A stretch of DNA of 18,116 nt, from positions 1 through 18,116 of the forward strand of contig PLNO01000318.1 in NCBI GenBank assembly GCA_003141795.1, given 5' to 3'. Below, in pieces: positions 8,931 to 15,201 of the stretch. This stretch comes from Spirochaetaceae bacterium (GTDB lineage Bacteria; Spirochaetota; Spirochaetia; SZUA-6; Fen-1364). Every line of letters begins with the position of its first letter. Position 1 is the first letter of the stretch. The position numbers were made by a program, and so were the translations under genes. The notes beneath the pieces were generated by a model that ran no database searches, was not told the origin of the DNA, and saw nothing but the letters and a program-made list of their open reading frames with translations.

Positions 8931-8971
8931 AAACCCTCAAGGTTGCCGGCCTTACGCCGATCTTCTTTCTT

Positions 8972-8990
8972 GAGGATACATTCCTCTTTT
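8972..8990 (+). terminator. Minor hairpin with T4 tail downstream of the Maf-like gene
   Basis: GAGGA and TCCTC form a 5-bp stem with a 5-nt loop, followed by TTTT on the + strand. It lies 41 bp after the Maf-like stop and just before a stronger terminator. Alone it would be weak; together they may form a tandem terminator. Confidence 0.3.
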
Positions 8991-8998
8991 CATATTCA

Positions 8999-9037
8999 AC
9001 GGTATGCGCTTGACGTCCAGGCATACCGTTTTTTTTT
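8999..9037 (+). terminator. Strong intrinsic terminator of the PBP-Maf operon, overlapping the cheB stop
   Basis: ACGGTATGC (8999-9007) pairs perfectly with GCATACCGT (9021-9029), giving a 9-bp stem around a 13-nt loop, followed by an uninterrupted run of nine T (9029-9037). This is a textbook Rho-independent terminator on the + strand. The minus strand has the stem but no T-run after it, so it does not terminate the convergent che operon the same way. The last two T form part of the cheB TAA stop (9036-9038 on the + strand). Confidence 0.85.
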
Positions 9038-10055
9038 ACCTTCCGCCCACCATGGCCGCCACTTCCCCGCCGATGTCCTCCAATGAGAGCACCTGATCCA
9101 CCTTTCCCGTCGCCACGGCGGCCCGGGGCATGCCGAACACCACGCAGGAGGCCTCGTCCTGGGCGATGGTGCGGCCTCCTGCGTCCTTGATGTCGGCGAT
9201 GCCTTGTGCTCCGTCGTGTCCAATGCCCGTGAGGAGAACGCCGCACACGCCTGCCCCGTACGAGCGGGCGGCGGCGCTCATCGTCACGTCGATCGACGGA
9301 CGATGCCCGTTCACCGGATCATCGCGGCTCACGGAGAAGGTCGTGCCGTAGACCGCCAGGTGCAGCCCCCCCTGGGCGACGTAGAGAGTCGACGGCTCGA
9401 TGAGGTCCCCGTCATGGGGTTGGCGGACCGGGCAGCGGACCGTTTCCGCCAGACTCCGGGCGAGCTCGGCGGCATAGATCGCCGGCATGTGCTGTACGGC
9501 GACGATCGTCGCGGACGGTTTTGCAGGGAGACGGTTGAAGATGCTCGTCAGCGCCTGGACTCCACCCGTGGAGGCGCCGACGACGACGATGCGCGGGTGT
9601 CGTCCCCGGAACGGTGCCGCGGCCAAGGAGGAAGGACCGGTGGCGCGCTGCGATCCCGAAGAGAGGGCGACGGCGCGGACGGTCTCCACGATCGTGGCGC
9701 GAAACGCCTCATAGCTGTCCAGAAGCGGACTGTCCGGCTTGGTGACGAAATCGCTTGCCCCGAGCTTTAGTGCACGGATCGTCGCGGCGGAGGATCGCCG
9801 CGTATGGGAAGAGACCATGACCACCGGGGTCGGGCGGACCTGCATGATCCTCTCCAGGGTCGAAAGCCCGTCCATGACCGGCATCTCCACGTCGAGGGTG
9901 ATCACGTCGGGGGACAGCGCGAGCAGCTTCTCGATGGCCTCCCTGCCGTCCCTCGCGCTGCCGACCAGCACGAGGTCCGGGGCCGATTCAACGATACCCG
10001 AGAGGATCTCGAGGAAAAAAGGGGAATCATCGACCGTCAGAACGCGGACAGGCAT
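9036..10055 (-). CDS. cheB: Chemotaxis response regulator protein-glutamate methylesterase CheB
   Basis: Product of 339 aa, the usual CheB length. When phosphorylated by CheA it demethylates and deamidates glutamyl residues of chemoreceptors, giving adaptation. The N-terminal receiver domain has acidic pocket D9-D10, phospho-acceptor D55 in LDVEMPVMDG, S82-S83 and K106. After a linker the C-terminal esterase domain shows the catalytic triad: S162 in GASTGG, H189 in QHM, D281 in GIGHDGAQG (families usually have GMGxDG). It is the last gene of the operon, 26 nt after cheY. No Shine-Dalgarno precedes ATG 10055 and no in-frame ATG or GTG lies upstream, so reinitiation after cheY is likely. No cheR is present in the window. 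Confidence 0.96.
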   Translation of the reverse strand: MPVRVLTVDDSPFFLEILSGIVESAPDLVLVGSARDGREAIEKLLALSPDVITLDVEMPVMDGLSTLERIMQVRPTPVVMVSSHTRRSSAATIRALKLGASDFVTKPDSPLLDSYEAFRATIVETVRAVALSSGSQRATGPSSLAAAPFRGRHPRIVVVGASTGGVQALTSIFNRLPAKPSATIVAVQHMPAIYAAELARSLAETVRCPVRQPHDGDLIEPSTLYVAQGGLHLAVYGTTFSVSRDDPVNGHRPSIDVTMSAAARSYGAGVCGVLLTGIGHDGAQGIADIKDAGGRTIAQDEASCVVFGMPRAAVATGKVDQVLSLEDIGGEVAAMVGGR

Positions 10056-10081
10056 GCGTGAGAAAGAGGTCCCGCGGGGGT

Positions 10082-10450
10082 TCAGGCGGGCTTCAGCGCC
10101 TTTTCGATTGCGGAGAGGATCCTTTCAGGTTTGAAGGGCTTGACGATGAAATCCTTCACGCCGGCCCGTATGGCCTCGACGATGAGGTTCTGCTGGCCGA
10201 GCGCCGAGCACATGATGACCTTTGCTTTCGGGTCGATGGTGAAGATCTTGCGCATCGCCTCCAGGCCGTTCATGTTCGGCATCGTGATGTCCAGGAGCAC
10301 CAGGTCGGGATGGAGGGTCTTGAACTTCTCCACCGCCTCGACGCCGTCCGCGGCTTCCCCGACGACCGTATACCCGCGCTCCGTGAGGATCTCCTTCTGA
10401 ATCATGCGCATGAAGGACAGATCGTCAGCGATGAGAATGTTGGCGCCCAT
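10082..10450 (-). CDS. cheY: Chemotaxis response regulator CheY
   Basis: Product of 122 aa, a single receiver domain. Phosphorylated by CheA, it binds the flagellar motor switch (FliM) to change rotation. All signature residues are present: D9 and D10, phospho-acceptor D54 in LLDITMPNMNG, S82 at the Thr/Ser switch position in MCSALGQQ, and K104 in VKPFKPE. The CSALGQQ and DFIVKPF wording matches the CheY type of spirochaetes, Thermotoga and Firmicutes rather than the enteric type. ATG 10450 lies 11 nt after the cheA stop with a strong GGGGAGG ribosome-binding site in the gap. Confidence 0.96.
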   Translation of the reverse strand: MGANILIADDLSFMRMIQKEILTERGYTVVGEAADGVEAVEKFKTLHPDLVLLDITMPNMNGLEAMRKIFTIDPKAKVIMCSALGQQNLIVEAIRAGVKDFIVKPFKPERILSAIEKALKPA

Positions 10451-10461
10451 GCAGCCTCCCC

Positions 10462-12603
10462 TCAGAAGTTTTCACGCCGAACGAACGACGTGTCAAGTAT
10501 GAACACGAGCCGCCCGTCCTCGAGCAGCGAGACACCCGAGAAGAGCCGCGAGGAGTTCAGGAGGTCGTCCACGGGCTTGATCACCACCTCCCTCTCCTCG
10601 ATGAGCTCGTCGACGATGAGGAAAGCCCGCCTGTCTCCGTGATGGAGCACGAGGGCGAAGGACTCCTCCTCCCTGCGCCTTCCCGCGCCGAAGAAGCCAC
10701 TCAAAGAATACACCGGGATCTCCTCGTCGCGCCAGAGCGAGCTCTCCCGCCCCTCATCGCCCGTGATCTCCACGGCGAGGAGCTTGGCGGTGCTGTCGAC
10801 GTCGGTCAGGGGGATCGCGTAGAGCTGATCGTCCCCCCGTACCAGGAGCGCGTTGACGATCGTGAGGGTGAGGGGGAGCACCAGCGTAACGCGCGTGCCC
10901 TTGCCCGGTTCGGTGCGCAGCACCACATCCCCCTTCAGGTCACCCCGGATGCGGGTGGCGACGACGTCCATTCCGACCCCGCGTCCTGAAACGTCCGTGA
11001 CGACCTCTTTCGTGCTGAACCCCGGGAGGAACACCAGATCCAGGAGCTGCGCCTCGGTGAAGCTCTCCGCGCCGCGGATCCCCATGCCGATGGCCTTGCG
11101 GCGGATATGGTCCACGTCCATGCCCCGGCCGTCGTCGCTCAGCTCGATGACGACATTGCCTCCCTGGCGCCGCGCCGCCACGTTCACGGAGCCTTTTTCA
11201 CTCTTGCCCAGCCTCACCCTCTCCTCGGGGAACTCTATCCCGTGGTCCAGGGAATTGCGGATGATATGGGTCAGAGGATCGGAGAGTGCCTCGACGACGC
11301 TCCTGTCGATCTCCGTATCCTCTCCCGAGAGGGAGAGCTCGATGGGTTTGCCGAGCTTGCGGGAGAGGTCGCGAACGAGGCGCGGAAACTTGCTGAAAAT
11401 GACGGAGATGGGGATCATCCGTGTGTCCATCATCGCCTGCTGCATGCCGTTGGAGATCTTGTCCAGCGCATCGAATGATTCGGCGAGATCCTCCCGAACG
11501 GTGTTTACGTCCGCGCCCTTGCCGAGGCTCTCCGAGAGCCGCGAAATCTGCGATTTGTGCAGCACGAGCTCGGCGATGAAGCTCCACAGGTCGTCGAGCT
11601 TCCTCGTGTCCACCCGTATCGAGGTCCTTTCGACAGGCAGAGACTGCGCGGGGGCAGCCTCGGGCACCGGCTGCGCAGGCGATTCGGGTGCCGCCGGAAC
11701 TGCGGAAGGAATCGAAACGGCAGGCCGTGAAGGCACTGGGGGGGCAAGGAGCGCGGCGTAGTCGCAGCGCTCTATCTGCACCGAACTGATCTGATCCACG
11801 GATGCGGCGGCGCTCAGAGCCGCATCGCCGCCGGCGGCGGTGAGCAGGATCGTCGTTCGTGCGTACAGCGCGTCCTCCGCCGTCTCCCCTTCCATCGGCG
11901 GCACGACGTTCACGACGTTCGCGACGAGCTCGAGATTGTAAAAGACGAGGTAGGCCCGCGGAAACTTCATCGTCTCTTCCGGGTCGACGTTCACCGTGAG
12001 GCGGTATGCCGTCTCCCCTCGATCACGCGCTTCGGCAAGCTGGAGCCTTTCGAAGTCGCCCAGGGCAATGACCGCTGGCTGGAGGGCCGCCGGGGACGGG
12101 CCGCCCTGCACAGGCGGGAGCGCGGGTGAGGCCGTAATTGTGGACGCAGTCGATGAGCCGGCCGCGGCGGGGACCGGAGAGAGGGGCTGACCTTCGGTCG
12201 CGCGGGTGCCGCTGGCGTTTGCCGAGAGATCGCCGAGCAGCGCCGAGGTGTCGAAGGAGGAATCGCTCGCGCCCTTGCCGATGGCGGCCATCATTGCGGC
12301 GATCATGTCGGAGCCGGCAAAGAGGCAGTCCATCACGCGCTTGCCCAGCTGCAGCCGGCCGTCACGGGCCATGCCCAGCACGTCCTCCATGCGGTGTGCG
12401 AGCTCCGAGAGCACGGCGAACCCCATGAGCGCCGACTCCGATTTCAGCGAATGGGTGAAGCGGAACACCTCGTTGACGAGGCTGGAGTTCCCGTGATCGG
12501 CCTCCAGGCCGAGCAGGGAGTCGCCGAGCTTCTGGCTGAGGTCCTCCGCCTCTTCCAGGAACGCGCGCCGCAGTCTCGTCTCGTCGATGCCGGCCAGCGC
12601 CAT
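10462..12603 (-). CDS. cheA: Chemotaxis histidine kinase CheA
   Basis: Product of 713 aa, a full-length CheA. It autophosphorylates under chemoreceptor control and passes phosphate to CheY and CheB at cytoplasmic receptor arrays. P1 (Hpt) carries phospho-acceptor H51 in FRFTHSLKSESALMG. After an Ala/Ser/Pro linker, residues about 198-285 look like a CheY-binding P2 domain of the Thermotoga type (MKFPRAYLVFYNLE). A second Pro/Ala-rich linker leads to P3 dimerisation (327-415). P4 shows the N box IIRNSLDHGIE (447-457), G1 DDGRGMD (490-496) and G2 GRGVGMDVV (540-548). P5, CheW-like, fills the C-terminus (from about 575). The ATG shares one base with the TGA of cheW, suggesting coupling and matched stoichiometry. 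Confidence 0.97.
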   Translation of the reverse strand: MALAGIDETRLRRAFLEEAEDLSQKLGDSLLGLEADHGNSSLVNEVFRFTHSLKSESALMGFAVLSELAHRMEDVLGMARDGRLQLGKRVMDCLFAGSDMIAAMMAAIGKGASDSSFDTSALLGDLSANASGTRATEGQPLSPVPAAAGSSTASTITASPALPPVQGGPSPAALQPAVIALGDFERLQLAEARDRGETAYRLTVNVDPEETMKFPRAYLVFYNLELVANVVNVVPPMEGETAEDALYARTTILLTAAGGDAALSAAASVDQISSVQIERCDYAALLAPPVPSRPAVSIPSAVPAAPESPAQPVPEAAPAQSLPVERTSIRVDTRKLDDLWSFIAELVLHKSQISRLSESLGKGADVNTVREDLAESFDALDKISNGMQQAMMDTRMIPISVIFSKFPRLVRDLSRKLGKPIELSLSGEDTEIDRSVVEALSDPLTHIIRNSLDHGIEFPEERVRLGKSEKGSVNVAARRQGGNVVIELSDDGRGMDVDHIRRKAIGMGIRGAESFTEAQLLDLVFLPGFSTKEVVTDVSGRGVGMDVVATRIRGDLKGDVVLRTEPGKGTRVTLVLPLTLTIVNALLVRGDDQLYAIPLTDVDSTAKLLAVEITGDEGRESSLWRDEEIPVYSLSGFFGAGRRREEESFALVLHHGDRRAFLIVDELIEEREVVIKPVDDLLNSSRLFSGVSLLEDGRLVFILDTSFVRRENF

Positions 12604-13082
12604 CAGCCCTGCCCCTGCTTGGCGCCCGGAACGTCGCGGCCGACGCCGAGGACCTTCGGAAGATCGAGCACCATGTACAAAGCGTCGCCACGGCGCGCAA
12701 TGCCCGAGATCAGCTCCGCGCGCACGCCGAGGAGGGTCGTCGCATCGTGCTCTATGGCAGCCTCGTCGATGTCGATGATCTCGTTCACCTCGTCGACGTC
12801 CAGACCGTAGGAGCGGCTGCCGAGGCGTATGATGAGGACCCGGCGCTTGCGTGGATCGGGTTGTATCTTTGCGGGCGCGCCTTCAGCGGCAGAGATCTCC
12901 AGACGCGTGAAAAGGCTCACGACGGGGACGATGTCCCCCTTGAGATTGATGACGCCCTCGACGTAGGGAGGGGGCTTGGGAATCGCGATGAGGTTCTCCA
13001 GCCGGAGGATCTGCATGACCTCGTCCACCGGAATGCAGTATCGCGCCTCCGCCAGGCTGAATGAGACGTATCGTTTGCCCAT
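12603..13082 (-). CDS. cheW: Chemotaxis coupling protein CheW
   Basis: Product of 159 aa, a single CheW domain that links chemoreceptors to the CheA P5 domain. The domain runs from SFSLAEARYCIPVDEV (7-22) through the hallmark VEGVINLKGDIVPVVSL (41-57) to GIARRGDALYMVLDLPKV near the end. ATG 13082 follows the stop of the HEAT-repeat gene by 6 nt; GGAGG lies about 12 nt upstream, inside that gene. It overlaps cheA by one base. Confidence 0.95.
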   Translation of the reverse strand: MGKRYVSFSLAEARYCIPVDEVMQILRLENLIAIPKPPPYVEGVINLKGDIVPVVSLFTRLEISAAEGAPAKIQPDPRKRRVLIIRLGSRSYGLDVDEVNEIIDIDEAAIEHDATTLLGVRAELISGIARRGDALYMVLDLPKVLGVGRDVPGAKQGQG

Positions 13083-13088
13083 CTTTCG

Positions 13089-13508
13089 TCAGAACCTCCG
13101 TGGTCTGCCCGACCCCGCCCGTAGCGCCCGGGATGCGATGGCACGCACCCTCCCGTCCGGATCGCCGCATGCAAGCTGAAGAAGCCCGATCCACTCCGGG
13201 TGACCCGCCATGCGCGCCGCGGCCCTGACCACGGCCCGGCGGATCCGCGGGTTGGACCACGCGTACACGGCGGAAAGCTCTCCGGCCGACTGCATCACGC
13301 CCAGGAGCCCCACGGCTTCCACCACGCACACGCGGACATCCTCGTGCGCGTCCCACAGAGCCTGCCTGAGGAAGGCATACGCGACGACGGTACCGCTCTC
13401 CCCGAGGGAGCGCGCGGCTGACGCCCTGCGTTCGGGGCTGGTGCTCAGGAGGAGCACCTTCCCCATGCGCTGTACGTCGAGGTCCGCAAAGACCGCCTCA
13501 GCGGCCAC
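13089..13508 (-). CDS. Small HEAT-repeat protein in the motility operon
   Basis: Product of 139 aa, predicted cytoplasmic, with no signal peptide or TM segment. At least four helical repeats are recognisable by their second helices: SPERRASAARSLGESG (24-39), HEDVRVCVVEAVGLLG (55-70), NPRIRRAVVRAAARMAG (86-102) and DPDGRVRAIASRAL (116-129). These fit HEAT/PBS-lyase-type repeats, which usually form curved protein-binding scaffolds; lyase activity is not implied. The GTG start at 13508 overlaps the previous gene by 11 bp. The next gene, cheW, begins 6 nt after its TGA. The exact function is unknown; its position suggests a scaffold or adaptor for the chemotaxis or flagellar machinery. Confidence 0.8.
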   Translation of the reverse strand: MAAEAVFADLDVQRMGKVLLLSTSPERRASAARSLGESGTVVAYAFLRQALWDAHEDVRVCVVEAVGLLGVMQSAGELSAVYAWSNPRIRRAVVRAAARMAGHPEWIGLLQLACGDPDGRVRAIASRALRAGSGRPRRF

Positions 13509-14040
13509 TGGTCACCCGCCACGCTCCGACGGGGACGGCGGCTCCCGCCGCCCGCCGGGAGAACCGCCTTTCACCGACGATAGTGGCGAGCGCCGTGACG
13601 GCATCCTCCGTGCGCGCGTCGAGCGGGGTTTCGGCCGCCGTTGCCCACGTGCCGGGAAAGAACGCCTCCTGCCGCGCGCCCGTGGAACGATCCGCCGCCC
13701 ATGCGTGCAGGACGCCGGCGCTGTCCAGCGACAGCCCGATGTCGATCCGCGCCTCCCCCCGGGGGGCCGCGCGAACGCCGAGCAAGAGGAAGCGCCCGAC
13801 GATGGACGAAGAGGCCGCCCCTTCGTGCCGGCGCACCACACGGATCTCCACCGCTTTCTGCCCGTCGGCCACCGTGGTGAAGGTCATCGCGTGGGCAACG
13901 GGCGTCCGCGATCCTTCGGCGATCAGGACGACGAGGTCCCCACCGTGGATCTCCACCCCGATGCTGCGCGCCGCCTTGATCGTATCCGAACGGAGAGCAA
14001 TACCCGTCGCTCCTGGCGACATTCTGCCATGCTGTTTCAC
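13498..14040 (-). CDS. Stand-alone Hsp70 (DnaK) substrate-binding-domain-like protein, no ATPase domain
   Basis: Product of 180 aa. Residues about 24-125 follow the beta-sandwich substrate-binding domain of DnaK. SIGVEIHGG (26-34) corresponds to SLGIETMGG, LIAEGSRTPVAHAMTFTT (39-56) to the LIAKNTTIPTKHSQVFST region, and GRFLLLGVRAAPRGEARIDI (82-101) to the GQFNLDGINPAPRG segment. SLDSAGVLHAWAADRSTG (104-121) matches IDADGILHVSAKDKNSG. The roughly 380-residue actin-like ATPase domain is absent, and the C-terminal part (130-180) is too short for a full lid. So it cannot run the nucleotide-driven Hsp70 cycle alone. GTG 14040 overlaps the upstream stop (GTGA); an internal ATG at 14022 is an alternative start. 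It may bind peptides or serve as an adaptor. The homology is read by eye but is strong and colinear. Confidence 0.8.
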   Translation of the reverse strand: MKQHGRMSPGATGIALRSDTIKAARSIGVEIHGGDLVVLIAEGSRTPVAHAMTFTTVADGQKAVEIRVVRRHEGAASSSIVGRFLLLGVRAAPRGEARIDIGLSLDSAGVLHAWAADRSTGARQEAFFPGTWATAAETPLDARTEDAVTALATIVGERRFSRRAAGAAVPVGAWRVTSGR

Positions 14041-14612
14041 GCCTTTCCTTTCCGCTGCTCCAGGGAGATGATGAGCTCGATCTCCCCGAGGGGAACGCCG
14101 ACGCGGCTGGCGATGAGGGAAGGTGCGAAGCCCGACCGATGGAGCATCATCACGCGCTCGTGCAGATCGGGCTTCTCCGACAGCTCGACGGCGAGCGCGG
14201 GTGCCTTCTCTACGCGCGGAGGAACGCTCCGAGGGGCGGTCTTCTGTGCCGGCTCTGGCGGGACTGCCGGTGCAGGGACTGCCTCGGGCGGACGCTGCGG
14301 CTTTCTCTCGGCCAGCCTGCTGTAGATCTGCGACCCCACGTCGTGCTTCTCGATCTCGCGTTGGAGCAGGCCTATCTTCTTATCGGCCGAGGAAAGGACC
14401 TCGTTGAGGCTCGCTATTTTATCCTCCAGGACGGCGACATTCCGGTCGGTGGTCTGATTGAGCTCCACGAGGAGCCTGCTCACCTCCTCCCGTATCTCGT
14501 CGATCTGGGATTGCACTGTCGTTGCTTTCTTCACGCGGTTGGAAAGCACCACGTAGAGGAGAAGCAGCCCGCCGAAGTCCACGACGAGCATGATGAGGAT
14601 CGTGTACCACAT
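14037..14612 (-). CDS. SwrB/DUF2802-like membrane-anchored coiled-coil protein
   Basis: Product of 191 aa. One N-terminal TM helix (3-23, ILIMLVVDFGGLLLLYVVL) is followed by a charged heptad-rich helix (about 28-95) that should form a coiled coil facing the cytoplasm. A Pro/Ala/Glu-rich linker (about 100-140) leads to a compact C-terminal domain (148-188) containing HERVMMLHRSGFAPSLIASR and VGVPLGEIELIISL, a helix-turn-helix-like pattern. This anchor, coiled coil and HTH-like tail architecture matches B. subtilis SwrB and DUF2802 proteins, which sit at the ends of fla/che operons; SwrB promotes flagellar basal-body maturation. ATG 14612 begins 5 nt after the previous stop. The assignment is architectural, not sequence-verified. 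Confidence 0.7.
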   Translation of the reverse strand: MWYTILIMLVVDFGGLLLLYVVLSNRVKKATTVQSQIDEIREEVSRLLVELNQTTDRNVAVLEDKIASLNEVLSSADKKIGLLQREIEKHDVGSQIYSRLAERKPQRPPEAVPAPAVPPEPAQKTAPRSVPPRVEKAPALAVELSEKPDLHERVMMLHRSGFAPSLIASRVGVPLGEIELIISLEQRKGKA

Positions 14613-14617
14613 CCGCT

Positions 14618-14944
14618 TCAGCTCGTGATGTCGATGTTGCGCCCCAGCGAGGGGTCACGAACGACGTCCGCGGCGGGGGAAGCGGGCGTGGGCTTCTTCT
14701 TGCGCCCGCCTCCGCTGTTTCGGCGCTGTGCGCCCTTTCCGGCGGGGTCCTTGATCTTTTCCGCCTCGTCCTCTTCATCGGGGGCTTCGTTCACCGCCTT
14801 GTCGGCGTGCTCCGCCTTCTGCGCGAGCTGTGCTCCCTGGAGGGACTGCGCCAGAGGGCTCGCATCCTTCTGCGCGGCCTGTTCCTTGCCCACCTGGTTG
14901 GTTTGAGCGAATGAGGTCTGCAGGTCGATGGGCAGGAGTGGCAC
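14618..14944 (-). CDS. Small hydrophilic protein of unknown function in the flagellar operon
   Basis: Product of 108 aa without TM segments or known motifs. The N-terminus (MPLLPIDLQTSFAQTNQVGK) and C-terminus (DPSLGRNIDITS) look ordered and conserved in style. The middle is charged and low-complexity (EAPDEEDEAEK, then RRNSGGGRKKK), so probably disordered. The start is GTG at 14944, whose first base is the last base of the TAG that ends the fapA continuation (TAGTG). This suggests translational coupling with full-length fapA. My recollection is that small proteins beginning with a Pro-(I/L)-D-L-Q type motif occur in spirochaete and Firmicute flagellar loci, but I cannot verify that. The function is unknown. 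Confidence 0.7.
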   Translation of the reverse strand: MPLLPIDLQTSFAQTNQVGKEQAAQKDASPLAQSLQGAQLAQKAEHADKAVNEAPDEEDEAEKIKDPAGKGAQRRNSGGGRKKKPTPASPAADVVRDPSLGRNIDITS

Positions 14945-15201
14945 TACTGCTTCCTCCTCATCAACTCTTCATCGAAGGCCTCGTACTTGGAGACTTTCAC
15001 CTCGCCGCCCTGGAGGAAGAAGGTCACGAACTTGAACTCCGTGCGTACGGTCAGGGTGGCGTTCTTGATCGCGAGCTTCACGCCGGGATACACGCGTTCG
15101 GAAGCGGAGATCTTCCCTATCGTGTTGAGCGAGGCCAGATGCGCATTGATCGATCCGATCTCCCGCGTGCCCTCTTCCAGCTGGCGGAGAAGCTCTGAGC
15201 G
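14944..15201 (-). other. In-frame C-terminal continuation of FapA beyond an amber codon
   Basis: After the TAG at 15204-15202 the same frame stays open for 85 more codons and ends at TAG 14946-14944. It encodes a coiled-coil end (SELLRQLEEGTREIGSINAH) followed by ASERVYPGVKLAIKNATLTV, the small C-terminal beta element found at the end of DUF342/FapA proteins. It has no plausible start codon with a ribosome-binding site of its own, and its codon usage matches the gene. So it is a piece of fapA rather than a separate gene. Its last base is shared with the GTG of the next gene. Confidence 0.8.

Noticed and set aside
12009..12066. Apparent absence of a CheY-binding P2 domain in CheA
   Set aside because: Residues about 198-285 (12009-11749 on the minus strand) fit a Thermotoga-type P2 domain, including MKFPRAYLVFYNLE, so the domain order P1-P5 is complete.
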